DNA of 47,588 nt from Rhodospirillaceae bacterium (lineage in GTDB: Bacteria; Pseudomonadota; Alphaproteobacteria; UBA6615): NCBI GenBank assembly GCA_018667335.1, contig JABIVD010000017.1, positions 1-47,588 on the forward strand, read 5' to 3'. This document shows, one piece after another, positions 17,219-26,221 of this stretch. Under the pieces are notes generated by a model, which was not told the DNA's origin, made no database searches, and worked only from the letters and a program-made list of their open reading frames with translations. Position 1 is the stretch's first letter, and each line of letters starts with the position of its first letter. The position numbers and the translations under genes are program-made.

Positions 17219-18015
17219 GTGTGGTGAACATGGCAGATGTCAAAGCCAAGACGCGCGACAGCGGTAACGCAGCGCCAGGTCAGCAGCCGACCCACAGCAT
17301 CGGTAGCCAGCCCGCGTATTTTTCCTGCTGGGATATCCACGCCTATTACGGCGAAAGCTATATCGTGCAGGGCGTCAGCTTTGATATCCGCGAGGGTGAG
17401 ATCGTGGCATTGCTCGGTCGCAACGGCGCGGGCAAGACCTCGACATTGCGAGCGATTGCCCGGGTCGATGACCCGGCGTTGAAGGCGGGTGAAATCTGGC
17501 TCGACCATCAGCCGCTGCACAGCATGAAGTCGGCCCAGGCGGCGCAGAATGGCGTCGGACTGGTGCCGGAAGACCGACGAATTATCGCCGGGCTCACGGT
17601 CGAGGAAAATCTCAAGCTCGCGCAAATCGCGCCGCCGATTGGTTGGTCGATCGATCGCGTCTACGATCTGTTTCCGCGTCTCGGCGAGCGCCGCAAGCAA
17701 GAGGGAACGACCCTGTCCGGCGGTGAGCAGCAAATGCTTGCGATCGGCCGGACCCTCGCACGCGATGTGAAACTGTTGTTGCTGGACGAGCCCTATGAAG
17801 GGCTGGCGCCGGTGATCGTGCAGGAGATCGAGCGGACGCTGGAGCAGATCAAGGCGCTGGGCATGACGACGATCATCGTCGAGCAGAATGCCATCGCCGC
17901 GCTGCACCTCGCCGACCGTGCGATCATCCTTGATATGGGCCAGGTCGTGTTCGACGGCACGGCACAGGACGTGCTCGACAGCGCCGAGTTGCGCCAGCAA
18001 TATCTGGCGATCTAG
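17215..18015 (+). CDS. livF: ABC transporter ATPase, LivF-like
   Basis: The 266-residue ATPase has Walker A G-R-N-G-A-G-K-T-S near residue 70, signature L-S-G-G-E-Q-Q-M-L near 167, Walker B L-L-L-L-D-E-P-Y-E-G-L and switch segment V-E-Q-N. An unusual hydrophilic tail of about 35 residues precedes the normal start of the fold; the ATGA overlap with livG supports this start. It is the last gene of the importer operon and converges on the EamA gene 24 nt away. Confidence 0.9.
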   Translation: MSVVNMADVKAKTRDSGNAAPGQQPTHSIGSQPAYFSCWDIHAYYGESYIVQGVSFDIREGEIVALLGRNGAGKTSTLRAIARVDDPALKAGEIWLDHQPLHSMKSAQAAQNGVGLVPEDRRIIAGLTVEENLKLAQIAPPIGWSIDRVYDLFPRLGERRKQEGTTLSGGEQQMLAIGRTLARDVKLLLLDEPYEGLAPVIVQEIERTLEQIKALGMTTIIVEQNAIAALHLADRAIILDMGQVVFDGTAQDVLDSAELRQQYLAI

Positions 18016-18039
18016 CCGAATCTCATATCCGAAGAATTG

Positions 18040-18915
18040 TTAAGTCCGCGGCGCGCGCAGCAGGTAGAGGCCGCTCGCGATCAGGACGGCGGCGCCGATG
18101 AGCGTCGCGCTATCCGGGATATCGCCGAACACGGCGAAGCCGATCGCGGATGACCAGACGATCTCGGTGTAGGCGAAGGGCGCAACCACGGAAGCCGGCG
18201 CCGCGTGATAGGCGCGGATCAGCAGGAAATGTGCAGCGGCACCGAGGCATGCGGCGGCGCCGAGATACGCGGTTTGTGTGAGGTCGGGTGTTTCCCACAC
18301 AAAGGGAAGCGCCAGCGCTGACACGACCAGGCCGACCAGCGTCGCCATGTACAGCATGGAGACCGGTTTCACGACCTGGCTGATCGGACGCGTCAGGGTT
18401 TGGTAGAGCGCCACGCTGACGGCCGCGCCGAGTGGCACCAGCGAGGCCGCCTCGAAGATGCTGGTTCCTGGCCGGATCACGATGAGCACACCGCCGAACC
18501 CGACCAGGATGGCAAGCCATTGTCCGGGCGTGACGCGTTCCTTGAGGAAGAATGCCGCCGCTGCGGTGATCATCAACGGCGCGACAAACGCAATCGTGAT
18601 GGCGTCGGCCAGGGGCATCAGTCCAACGGCGACGAACATGCCGCTGACCGCCGCCATCAGCGCCAGCGCGCGCAGGACCTGCAGGCCGAGCATCCGGGTC
18701 GTGACGAGGCTGCGGAGGCGCGGCGCCAACAGTGCCGTCAGCAGCACCGCCTGGATCGTGTATTGCGACCAGATGATCATCCCGATAGGGACGTCGCCAC
18801 GCACGGTCTTGATGAAGCCGTGCATGGTGATGAAGCACAGTGAGGCGAGGCACATGATGGCGATCGCCGTCAGCCGCGCGCGCGGCGTTATTTGAGCAGT
18901 AGTGGAAACACTCAT
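18040..18915 (-). CDS. DMT-family (EamA) transporter
   Basis: The 291-residue protein has about ten hydrophobic helices in two EamA repeats of five. The first repeat contains W-S-Q-Y-T-I-Q-A near residue 50 and ends near P-L-A-D-A-I-T-I-A-F-V-A-P-L, a family hallmark; the second repeat ends with an equivalent P-F-A-Y-T-E-I-V-W-S. Such proteins export amino acids or other metabolites. ATG 18915 is chosen because it lies 9 nt past the stop of the dienelactone-hydrolase-like gene. An upstream ATG at 18978 would overlap that gene by about 50 nt. Confidence 0.87.
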   Translation of the reverse strand: MSVSTTAQITPRARLTAIAIMCLASLCFITMHGFIKTVRGDVPIGMIIWSQYTIQAVLLTALLAPRLRSLVTTRMLGLQVLRALALMAAVSGMFVAVGLMPLADAITIAFVAPLMITAAAAFFLKERVTPGQWLAILVGFGGVLIVIRPGTSIFEAASLVPLGAAVSVALYQTLTRPISQVVKPVSMLYMATLVGLVVSALALPFVWETPDLTQTAYLGAAACLGAAAHFLLIRAYHAAPASVVAPFAYTEIVWSSAIGFAVFGDIPDSATLIGAAVLIASGLYLLRAPRT

Positions 18916-18926
18916 GATGATGGGTT

Positions 18927-19655
18927 CTAGAGCGTTTCCGCGAAGAATTCGTGCATCATCCGATAGGATTTCTGGCACAGCTCTTCATCAAACAGGGTCA
19001 TCGGAGGGTTGTTCTCGCCGCGTACGCAAAAGGCGTGGGTCGCGTGACCGAAGGTCATGGTTTGCCAGTCGACCTCGGCCGTCGTGAGCTCGGTCTCCAG
19101 CGCGTCCATCATGTTTTTGGGGGTGACCGGGTCGGCACGCCCATGAATTGCGAGCACACGGCCCTTGAAGTCGGGTTTGGCAGCGTCGTCGACCGGGTTG
19201 GGAAGGGTTACGTGGAAAATCACCGTGCCCGCGAAATCGGCGCCGGCGCGGGCCTGTTCGAGCACGATGCCGCCGCCCATGCAGAATCCGATCGCGCCAA
19301 GCGGGCTGTCCGTGGTCGGTGCGTGTTCCCGTGCGGCCTCCAGAAGAGCAGTCAGCGCTACAGCGCCGCCCTCGCGAACCAGCGGAAGATCATGCCGCGC
19401 GCCCTGGGCGCTAGCGAGCAACTCATCGAACTCCTTGTCCCGCGCGCCATAGCCGACGCCATACATGTCGGCGACAAGCATCACATAGCCTTTGCCTGCC
19501 GCCTCGGCGGCCATGTCGAGTGTGTGACGGCACACGCCGAACCAGTCGGGTTGCATGAACACCACCGGGCGCGGGTCGCTGATGGTGTCGTCCCACACCA
19601 CCGCCCCCTCGAACTGCCGGCCGTCAAATTCATACGGCACCATGATCTCGGCCAT
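18927..19655 (-). CDS. Dienelactone hydrolase family protein
   Basis: The 242-residue alpha/beta hydrolase has the family's Cys nucleophile in G-F-C-M-G-G near residue 124, an Asp in G-R-A-D-P-V near 174 and His in G-H-A-T-H-A-F near 204, making a complete Cys-Asp-His triad. Family members hydrolyse dienelactones or related esters in aromatic breakdown. AAGGA precedes the ATG. It is upstream of the EamA transporter on the same strand with a tiny gap, so the two are probably co-transcribed. Confidence 0.88.
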   Translation of the reverse strand: MAEIMVPYEFDGRQFEGAVVWDDTISDPRPVVFMQPDWFGVCRHTLDMAAEAAGKGYVMLVADMYGVGYGARDKEFDELLASAQGARHDLPLVREGGAVALTALLEAAREHAPTTDSPLGAIGFCMGGGIVLEQARAGADFAGTVIFHVTLPNPVDDAAKPDFKGRVLAIHGRADPVTPKNMMDALETELTTAEVDWQTMTFGHATHAFCVRGENNPPMTLFDEELCQKSYRMMHEFFAETL

Positions 19656-19724
19656 TTCGGAAATCCTTGTTCGTCCACGTTTCGCTGAATCCTACCGTGC
19701 GAACGGATGCGGGGCCAGTTCGGT

Positions 19725-20702
19725 TCAGCCGAGCGAAGAGAGAAACTCAAGCAGCGCCGTGGTCACGTCGCCGGGGGCTTCCTGCTGGACCCAATGCCCG
19801 GCGCCTTCGATGATCCGGGTGAAACGCAGGTCGGCGCAGTGGCGTCCGACATCCTCGTAGAGGTCCCGTCCCGGAACGAAATACCTCACGGGATCACGGC
19901 TGCCGGCGATGAAGCAGCTCGGTTGCAGGATGGGGCCGGTCGCCATGTCCGGCAGCATCTCGAAATCCCGGTCCTGGTTCCGGTAGCGGTTGATCGGCCC
20001 GCGGAATCCGCCGGCGCTGAAGTTGGCCGTGTAGTAGTCGAGGTCGTCGGTGCTCAGCCATGCGGGAAAGGGCTTCGGGTCGATGAGCGGCCCGAGCAAG
20101 CCCCCGTCGGCCGGCCGGTCGAGCCAGTAATCCGCCGCAGGCGCATTGCCCGACAAGGCGAAGTAGATTTTCCGCAACGACAGGGCGATATCTGCCTCGA
20201 GCTCGGCCTCGGCCACGCCTTCGTTCTCGAAATACAGCTGATAGAAGAACCGGTCGGCGTAGAGGCGTCGCCACAGATCGATGGTGGAGGTGGGGCCACG
20301 TTTCGGGTAGCGGACGCTGAGCGCGGCGATGGCCGATACCCGCTCGGGATACATTGCGGCGGTGTTCCAGCAGATCGGTGCCCCCCAATCATGGCCAATC
20401 AGGATGGCCGAGGGGGCATCGAAGGCGTCGATGATCCCGACGATGTCGGCCATCAGGCTGGCCATGTCATAGGCCTCGACGGTATGGGGTTTGTCGCTGC
20501 CGCCATAGCCGCGCATGTCGGGTGCGACGACCCGGTATCCCGCGTCCGCGATGGGTTGAATTTGATGCCGCCAGGAATACCAGAGCTCCGGCCAGCCATG
20601 GACCATGATGACCAGCGGACCGGTGCCCTCGACCACCGTACGCAGGCGAAGGCCGTTGGTCTCGATCGTCTGCAGCGAGTACGGGAGGTCAGGCATGATC
20701 AT
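19725..20702 (-). CDS. Alpha/beta hydrolase, soluble epoxide hydrolase-like
   Basis: The 325-residue protein has H-G-W-P-E-L-W-Y-S-W near residue 36 (oxyanion loop), the Asp nucleophile in G-H-D-W-G-A near 107, a late Asp in G-S-R-D-P-V and the His in G-A-G-H-W-V-Q-Q-E-A-P. An Asp nucleophile with the HGXP and W-Y-S-W motifs points to epoxide hydrolase or haloacid-type chemistry; epoxide hydrolase fits best. ATG 20696 is an equally good start. It is divergent from the AhpD-like gene. Confidence 0.85.
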   Translation of the reverse strand: MIMPDLPYSLQTIETNGLRLRTVVEGTGPLVIMVHGWPELWYSWRHQIQPIADAGYRVVAPDMRGYGGSDKPHTVEAYDMASLMADIVGIIDAFDAPSAILIGHDWGAPICWNTAAMYPERVSAIAALSVRYPKRGPTSTIDLWRRLYADRFFYQLYFENEGVAEAELEADIALSLRKIYFALSGNAPAADYWLDRPADGGLLGPLIDPKPFPAWLSTDDLDYYTANFSAGGFRGPINRYRNQDRDFEMLPDMATGPILQPSCFIAGSRDPVRYFVPGRDLYEDVGRHCADLRFTRIIEGAGHWVQQEAPGDVTTALLEFLSSLG

Positions 20703-20815
20703 GCTTTTAGCATGACGCGGGGACCGATAATGGCCGGTTGATTGACCTTGCCGTTGCTTCGTGATGCTTGCGACACTGAATGCCAGATCTTGAGAATTTC
20801 GAAGAAGGGGAAGCC

Positions 20816-21406
20816 ATGTCGCGGATCGAACCGTTGCCCGAAGAAGAGCTGGCGGACTTCGCCGAGTTTTTCGAACCCGTCGAGAAGGCGCTCGGCTTCA
20901 AGCCGACTGCGAACATGATCATGGCGCGCTGCCCCGACGTGCTGCGCCATGTTGGGCGTCTCGCGATCGTGGTCATGTGCGAAGACGGGAGCATTGGCCT
21001 GCCGCTCAAATGGATGATCGCCCACCTGGCCAGCCTGTCGGCCGGTTGCCGTTACTGCAGCGCCCATACGTTGAGCAACGGTCATGACTTCGGCGTGCCG
21101 ATGGATAAGGTCCAGGCGATCTGGGACTACGAGCGGTCGGATCTGTTCAGTGATGCCGAACGTGCCGCTCTGGCATTCGCACAGGTTGCCTCGATGACGC
21201 CGTCGGGTGCGACGGACGCGCATTTCGAGGAGCTGCACAAATACTGGAGCGACGACCAGATCGTCGAGATGGTGACCGTCGTGTCCTTCTTCGGCTTCAT
21301 GAACCGGTTCAACGACAATCTGCAGGTCACCCTGGAGGACAAGCCGCAGGCGTTTGCGCTGGCGAATGGCCTCGACAAGCATGGCTGGTCTCCCGCCGAT
21401 GCCTGA
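20816..21406 (+). CDS. Carboxymuconolactone decarboxylase / AhpD-like protein
   Basis: The 196-residue protein has the AhpD-family core with G-C-R-Y-C-S-A-H-T near residue 70, the CXXC-plus-His redox site seen in AhpD and peroxidase-related members. The C-terminal helices read F-F-G-F-M-N-R-F-N-D. It may act as a thiol peroxidase partner or as a decarboxylase-like enzyme. ATG 20816 follows GAAGGGGAAG; an upstream in-frame ATG at 20780 has no ribosome site. It is the first of three genes with the bicupin and the oxygenase, spaced 9 and 1 nt apart. Confidence 0.85.
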   Translation: MSRIEPLPEEELADFAEFFEPVEKALGFKPTANMIMARCPDVLRHVGRLAIVVMCEDGSIGLPLKWMIAHLASLSAGCRYCSAHTLSNGHDFGVPMDKVQAIWDYERSDLFSDAERAALAFAQVASMTPSGATDAHFEELHKYWSDDQIVEMVTVVSFFGFMNRFNDNLQVTLEDKPQAFALANGLDKHGWSPADA

Positions 21407-21415
21407 GTTTGCCCA

Positions 21416-22324
21416 ATGAGCCGCCATCCCGACCGTGGACCCGATGAAGTCGCCGATCCGCTGGCGGCGTTGCATCATGTCGGCCGTTTTGCCGATCGCG
21501 ATCTGCTGCCCCACCCCGTCTATGGCGGGCAGGCGCCGGGTCTGACATATGCGCCTTTCGTGACCCGGCACACAGGCTCGGTGCACACCAATTTCGGCGT
21601 GCTTGAACTCGCGCCGGATGCCAAGAGCGAGACCATGTTCCACGCCTTCGAAAAAGGCGTGTTCGTGATATCGGGCACGCTTGATCTGATGATCGGCGCG
21701 CAGGTGCATCGCCTCGGGGAGGGGCACCACGCGCTGATTCCCACCGGAACCACGCACGCGTTTCACAACCCGTCCGATGCGTCTGCGCGTTGGATCATGG
21801 TGGAGTCTCCCCAACCGAAGCTCCCCGACACATGGCGGGACACCTGGTTCTCCGGCCCATGCGAGTGGCCGGCGGATGCGCAGGCGCCTGATCTGGCTGA
21901 CATCCGCAACACGGGACTGGGGAAATACGCCGAAAGCCAGTTACCGCCGACAAGCGAGGTGGTCCCGGACAATCTCTACGGCTTTTCCATGCGGATGCTG
22001 ATGGACGGCAATTTCGGGGCGACCCATTTCTTCATGTTCATCATCAACTTCCCCGACGGCGGCATGTGCAACCACCACGATCATCCCTTCGAGGAGGCGT
22101 ATTTCATCCTCGAAGGTGCGGTCGAGTGCGAGATGGACGGCCGTCGTTACACGCTTGAAGCGGGTGACTATGCGTGGACGGGTGTCGGCAGCCGACATGG
22201 CTTCTTTCCCAAGGCCGGTCAGCCCGTGCGCTGGCTTGAGGTCCAGGTACCCCAGCCGCCGCGCCGCGAATGGCAGCGCTGGTTCTCGCAATGGGACTAT
22301 ATCGAGACAACGCTGAGGTTCTGA
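21416..22324 (+). CDS. Bicupin protein, ureidoglycine-aminohydrolase-like fold
   Basis: The 302-residue protein has two cupin barrels. The second carries a clear metal site: N-H-H-D-H-P-F-E-E-A-Y-F near residues 222-233 and a later His in G-S-R-H-G-F. The first barrel keeps the fold (F-V-I-S-G-T-L-D near 82) but its metal ligands are poor, as in (S)-ureidoglycine aminohydrolase, where only one barrel is active. Purine breakdown is one option, but no other allantoin genes are nearby. It is sandwiched between the AhpD-like gene and the oxygenase gene in one operon. Confidence 0.75.
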   Translation: MSRHPDRGPDEVADPLAALHHVGRFADRDLLPHPVYGGQAPGLTYAPFVTRHTGSVHTNFGVLELAPDAKSETMFHAFEKGVFVISGTLDLMIGAQVHRLGEGHHALIPTGTTHAFHNPSDASARWIMVESPQPKLPDTWRDTWFSGPCEWPADAQAPDLADIRNTGLGKYAESQLPPTSEVVPDNLYGFSMRMLMDGNFGATHFFMFIINFPDGGMCNHHDHPFEEAYFILEGAVECEMDGRRYTLEAGDYAWTGVGSRHGFFPKAGQPVRWLEVQVPQPPRREWQRWFSQWDYIETTLRF

Positions 22325-22325
22325 C

Positions 22326-23348
22326 ATGGCCGATATCGACGCCGCACTTCCGAACCCGTCTCCCGCGATCAAGGCGGCCGTGGATCGCGAGGACGTTCCG
22401 GTTCTCGATATCGGCTCCGTGCTCGCCGGACTGGGCGGCGCGCTTGCGCAGGCCGCCGCCGACGTGCGCTACATTCAGCGCCATCTCGGCTTCTACTACA
22501 TCGAGAATCACGGGGTGGATCAGACCCTGATCGATGCCGGCTTCGCGCAGCTTCGGAAATTTTTCGATCAACCGATGGGTGAGAAACTCAAGCTGCGCGT
22601 GAACAGGCATCAGATCGGATATGTCCCGCCGCATGCGAGCGTGATGAAAACGGCCCTGACCGATGTCAACAAGAAGCCCGACACGAATGAGGGGCTGGGA
22701 TTTATGCGCGAACGCGCCGCGGATGACCCCAAGGTCGTCGCGGATGTCCGGTTCAGCGGCCGCAACCAGTGGCCCGACAGTTTGCCCGGTTTCCGAGAGA
22801 CATTTCTTGCCTATCACGCGGCGATGGAGAGGCTCGGACAGAGCCTGTTGCCCATTTACGCGGTCGCGTTGGGCAAGCCCGCCGAATTTTTTGCTCCGTT
22901 CTTCGAAGACGCCCATTACTACAACCGAAACTCTCACTATCCGGCGACCGACGCCGAAGAGGGTCAGCATTCGATCGGTGCCCACACCGACCATAATTTC
23001 ATGGCGTTACTGCCGATGTCGGCCGTCCCGGCGCTGGAAGTCGAACGCCCGTCCGGCGGCTGGGTCGAAGCACCGATCGTGCCGGGTGCGATCGTCGTGA
23101 ACACCGGCGAATTCCTGAATCGTTGGTCGAATGGTGTGTTCCGGGCCATCCCGCATCGGGTGATCATCCCGACCCGTGATCGTTATGCACTGACCTTTCA
23201 CTACAACCCGATGGACGATGCGGTCGCCGCGCCCCTCGACACGTGCATCTCGGACGAAAACCCGCCCCAATTCGATCCGAAGACGTTCATTCAGCATATG
23301 ACTGACTATATCGACGCCAGCTACAAGCCGTTGCGCGAGGGGACCTGA
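22326..23348 (+). CDS. 2-oxoglutarate/Fe(II) oxygenase, isopenicillin N synthase family
   Basis: The 340-residue protein has an N-terminal DIOX_N part (G-F-Y-Y-I-E-N-H-G-V near residue 58) and a 2OG-FeII core. The iron ligands are His and Asp in H-T-D-H-N-F near 220 and a distal His in I-P-H-R-V near 278; R-Y-A-L-T-F holds the 2-oxoglutarate Arg. Members hydroxylate or desaturate small molecules. It starts 1 nt after the bicupin stop. It precedes the TRAP genes by 216 nt, so its substrate may be what the transporter imports. Confidence 0.88.
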   Translation: MADIDAALPNPSPAIKAAVDREDVPVLDIGSVLAGLGGALAQAAADVRYIQRHLGFYYIENHGVDQTLIDAGFAQLRKFFDQPMGEKLKLRVNRHQIGYVPPHASVMKTALTDVNKKPDTNEGLGFMRERAADDPKVVADVRFSGRNQWPDSLPGFRETFLAYHAAMERLGQSLLPIYAVALGKPAEFFAPFFEDAHYYNRNSHYPATDAEEGQHSIGAHTDHNFMALLPMSAVPALEVERPSGGWVEAPIVPGAIVVNTGEFLNRWSNGVFRAIPHRVIIPTRDRYALTFHYNPMDDAVAAPLDTCISDENPPQFDPKTFIQHMTDYIDASYKPLREGT

Positions 23349-23473
23349 ACCCCAGCCCGGTTTGGTGGTCGCGGATTGCATTCGGTTGGGGAACTTCAGC
23401 TTGTCCGCGGCGTTCAAGCAAATGCCGCACAGGGTCGGCCAACTCGTGTAGGGTTTGGCCTTGCACGTTGGTT

Positions 23474-23521
23474 TCTCAACAATTGAGAGAGCCGATCAAT
23501 CGAGTGATGTGTTGGTCGGCT
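23474..23521 (+). promoter_or_regulatory. Inverted repeats upstream of the TRAP genes
   Basis: TCTCAA-CAA-TTGAGA (23474-23488) is a perfect 6-bp inverted repeat. Directly after it AGCCGATCAA (23490-23499) pairs with TTGGTCGGCT (23512-23521) at 9 of 10 positions. The first looks like a dimeric regulator site, the second like an mRNA hairpin. They lie about 45-90 nt before the first binding-protein gene. Confidence 0.4.
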
Positions 23522-23564
23522 TTGGTCGTCAGAACCAAACCGCCACATGAACCGGGAGGAACTG

Positions 23565-24566
23565 ATGTATAAATTCAAGGCAGTTGCCATTGCTGCGGGG
23601 CTTGCCGCCGCCAGTGCCTTTGCAACCTCGACGGCCTCTGCCGACGAGCTTTCGCTGGCCTATTTCATGGGCCCCAAGCATCCCATGAACAAGGGCGTCA
23701 TGACGCCGTTCGGCGACAAACTCGCCGAACTTTCGGGCGGCAAGCTGACCGTGAAGCAGTTCCCGGGCGGGGCACTGAATAAAGTGCCGCCCAAGCAATA
23801 TTCCATCCTGCTCTCGGGCGTGGCTGATGTGGTGTTTGCGCTGCCGGGCTTCACCTCCGACGTCTTCCCGAAGACCAACGTCGTCAGCATGCCGGGCGTG
23901 TGCGATTCGGCGATCACCTGCACAGAAGCCTTGCAGCGCGTTCGCGGCGACCTGGAGAAAGAGTACAACGCCAAAGTCATCGCCATGTGGTCCAACGCGC
24001 CGCCGGTCCTGATCACCCGTGACAAGCCGGTGCGGACGCTCGAGGACCTCAAGGGGTTGAAGCTTCGGGTGGTCGCGAAGGCGAGTGTCCCGGTCGTTGA
24101 GTCTCTCGGCGCCCAGGCCGTCGCCCAGCCGATCACGGTGGTGAACCAGAACCTGGCGAATGGGGTGATCGACGGCATCATTACCGATCCCTCGGCCATC
24201 CGCTCCTTCAAGCTACACGAGCCGGCCAATTATGTGACGACTTGGTTTCCGGGTTCCGGATCGGCCTTCGTCCTCCTGATGAACAAGGGCGTCTACAACG
24301 GCCTTTCCGATGAGGAAAAGGGTTGGGTCGATGAGGCGGCCAGCACCGAGCTTTCGTTGGGTGCGGGGCAGGCCTATCAGCGTGTGTCCGCAGGCGGCCT
24401 GAAGATCGCCGCGGAAGCCGGCAATGAGCTGATCGAGCTTTCCGATGCCGAGAAGGCGCGTTGGCAGGCCAAGATCGATGGAGTTATGGCGGACATTTCC
24501 AAGCAGCCGGTCGGTGACAGTACTGTCGGTGCCGTGATGACCAAGATGACGGGCAAGGGCAGCTGA
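23565..24566 (+). CDS. dctP: TRAP transporter substrate-binding protein (DctP family), copy 1
   Basis: The 333-residue protein has a signal peptide (M-Y-K-F-K-A, hydrophobic core, A-S-A cleavage near residue 26) and the DctP fold, with L-A-Y-F-M-G-P-K-H-P-M-N at the mature start and the substrate Arg in L-K-L-R-V-V near 167. ATG 23565 follows GGGAGGAA; the upstream ATG at 23547 lacks a site. The mature protein is very similar to the next gene product over its whole length, so this is a tandem duplication. TRAP systems import carboxylates or similar anions with sodium. Confidence 0.9.
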   Translation: MYKFKAVAIAAGLAAASAFATSTASADELSLAYFMGPKHPMNKGVMTPFGDKLAELSGGKLTVKQFPGGALNKVPPKQYSILLSGVADVVFALPGFTSDVFPKTNVVSMPGVCDSAITCTEALQRVRGDLEKEYNAKVIAMWSNAPPVLITRDKPVRTLEDLKGLKLRVVAKASVPVVESLGAQAVAQPITVVNQNLANGVIDGIITDPSAIRSFKLHEPANYVTTWFPGSGSAFVLLMNKGVYNGLSDEEKGWVDEAASTELSLGAGQAYQRVSAGGLKIAAEAGNELIELSDAEKARWQAKIDGVMADISKQPVGDSTVGAVMTKMTGKGS

Positions 24567-24592
24567 CAGCCCTTGCCGGCATCTGGTCACGA

Positions 24593-24670
24593 GTTTGCTG
24601 CATCAATAATTGGTGTAGCAAACTAATTGGCTAGTTGATCTACTATGGGCCATCGGCACCACGCCGATGG
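24593..24670 (+). other. Stem-loops between the two binding-protein genes
   Basis: GTTTGCT (24593-24599) pairs with AGCAAAC (24617-24623), and CCATCGGC (24650-24657) pairs with GCCGATGG (24663-24670) around a 5-nt loop, 21 nt before the next start. Neither is followed by a T run. They may stabilise the first message or tune expression of the second copy. Confidence 0.35.
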
Positions 24671-24691
24671 TTCCATAACTGGGAGGGACTC

Positions 24692-25687
24692 ATGTTGAAA
24701 TTTAAAGCAATCGCCGTCGCTGCGGGTATCGCCGCTGCCGGCGCCTTTACGACCTCGACGGCCTCCGCCGATGAGCTTTCGCTGGCCTATTTCATGGGCC
24801 CGAAGCACCCCATGAACAAGGGGGTCATGACGCCGTTCGGCGACAAACTCGCCGAACTATCGGGCGGTAAGCTGACCATCAAGCAGTTCCCTGGTGGGGC
24901 CCTGAACAAGGTGCCGCCGAAGCAGTATTCGATCCTGCTGAACGGGGTTGCCGATGTGATCTTCACATTGCCGGGCTACACGGCGGACGTGTTCCCGAAA
25001 ACCAATGTGATGGGCCTTCCTGGCCTGTGTGACTCTGCCTTCTCCTGCACCGAAGCTATGCAGCGTGTGCGCGGTGAGCTCGAGACGGAATACAACGCCA
25101 AGGTCATCGCGATCTGGGCCAATGCGCCGCCGGTGCTGATCACCAAGGACAAGGCCGTTCGCACGCTCGAAGATCTTAAGGGCATGAAGATCCGTGTCAC
25201 CTCCAAATCGGATGTGCCGATCGTCGAGGCGCTGGGCGCCAGCGCCGTCGCGCAGCCGGTCACGGTGATCAATCAGAACCTTGCGAATGGCGTGATCGAC
25301 GGCATCATGATCGACCCGTCGGCGATTGGGGCCTTCAAGCTGTTTGAGCCCGCCAACTATGTCACCACCTGGTTCCCGGGTTCGGGGTCGGCCTTTGTGC
25401 TGCTCATGAACAAGGACGTCTACAACAAGCTGTCAGCCGAAGAGAAAGGCTGGGTCGATGCGGCCGCGAACACCGATCTCTCGCTCGGCGCGGGCAAGGC
25501 CTATGACGCGGCTTCCGCGCGCGGTCTGGGTGCTGCCAAGAAAAACGGTAACGAGATGATCGTGCTGTCGGACACCGAAAGGGCGAAGTTTCAAGCCAAG
25601 GTCGATGCCGTCATGGCGGACCTCGCATCCAAGAAGGTAGGCGACAGCACCATCGGTCAGATGATCGCAAAGATGTCCGGCAAGTAG
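24692..25687 (+). CDS. dctP: TRAP transporter substrate-binding protein (DctP family), copy 2
   Basis: The 331-residue paralogue of the preceding protein has a matching signal peptide (M-L-K-F-K-A, A-S-A cleavage) and the same mature start and core motifs. Differences cluster in the last third and around residues 100-125, where a ligand preference could change. ATG 24692 follows GGGAGGGA. It is separated by 3 nt from the small permease gene, so this copy is the one coupled to the membrane subunits. Confidence 0.9.
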   Translation: MLKFKAIAVAAGIAAAGAFTTSTASADELSLAYFMGPKHPMNKGVMTPFGDKLAELSGGKLTIKQFPGGALNKVPPKQYSILLNGVADVIFTLPGYTADVFPKTNVMGLPGLCDSAFSCTEAMQRVRGELETEYNAKVIAIWANAPPVLITKDKAVRTLEDLKGMKIRVTSKSDVPIVEALGASAVAQPVTVINQNLANGVIDGIMIDPSAIGAFKLFEPANYVTTWFPGSGSAFVLLMNKDVYNKLSAEEKGWVDAAANTDLSLGAGKAYDAASARGLGAAKKNGNEMIVLSDTERAKFQAKVDAVMADLASKKVGDSTIGQMIAKMSGK

Positions 25688-25690
25688 TCG

Positions 25691-26221
25691 GTGTCATCCC
25701 AAAATCAAAAGGTCCTCGATTGGGCCGACGAACAACTCGGCCGGGTGGCCGGGTTGTTCGCCATTTTGGGGGCCGTCGGCGTCTGTTTGCTGATGGTCAA
25801 TATTCTGGTGGCCGTGTTCTGGCGCTATGCGCTCAACGATCCGATTTTCGGTATCGATGACGTTTCAGTCATGGTGCTCGCGGTCTTTGCTGGCTGTGCG
25901 GTCGCCTATGGTGCACGGAATAATTCCCACGTGTCAGTGGATATCATCACCAATTTTTTCGGCCGCTCGGCGACCCGCTACACAGACGCCGTGATGCGGA
26001 TTCTGGCGCTCGGGATCACGGGGTTGGCAGCCTTCGCGCTTTGGACCAAGGCCTGCGGCTTCGAGGAAGCCTGCATCACCGAGAATCTCAGCATCGAGCA
26101 TACCTGGTTCTATTATTTCCTCGGCGTGGCGTTGTGTTTTTACGCGCTGCATCTGTTGGTCATGCTGCTGGTAGGATTTGCAAACTGGCACGGTGAAGAC
26201 CCGAACGAGGCCGCCGACTGA
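25691..26221 (+). CDS. dctQ: TRAP transporter small permease (DctQ)
   Basis: The 176-residue protein has four hydrophobic helices (about 20-42, 58-76, 96-115, 135-160) and the DctQ stretch N-I-L-V-A-V-F-W-R-Y near residue 36, with N-S-H-V-S-V-D-I near 78-85. The start codon is GTG at 25691. Its stop overlaps the large permease start by one base (TGATG). It scaffolds the large permease. Confidence 0.9.
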   Translation: MSSQNQKVLDWADEQLGRVAGLFAILGAVGVCLLMVNILVAVFWRYALNDPIFGIDDVSVMVLAVFAGCAVAYGARNNSHVSVDIITNFFGRSATRYTDAVMRILALGITGLAAFALWTKACGFEEACITENLSIEHTWFYYFLGVALCFYALHLLVMLLVGFANWHGEDPNEAAD

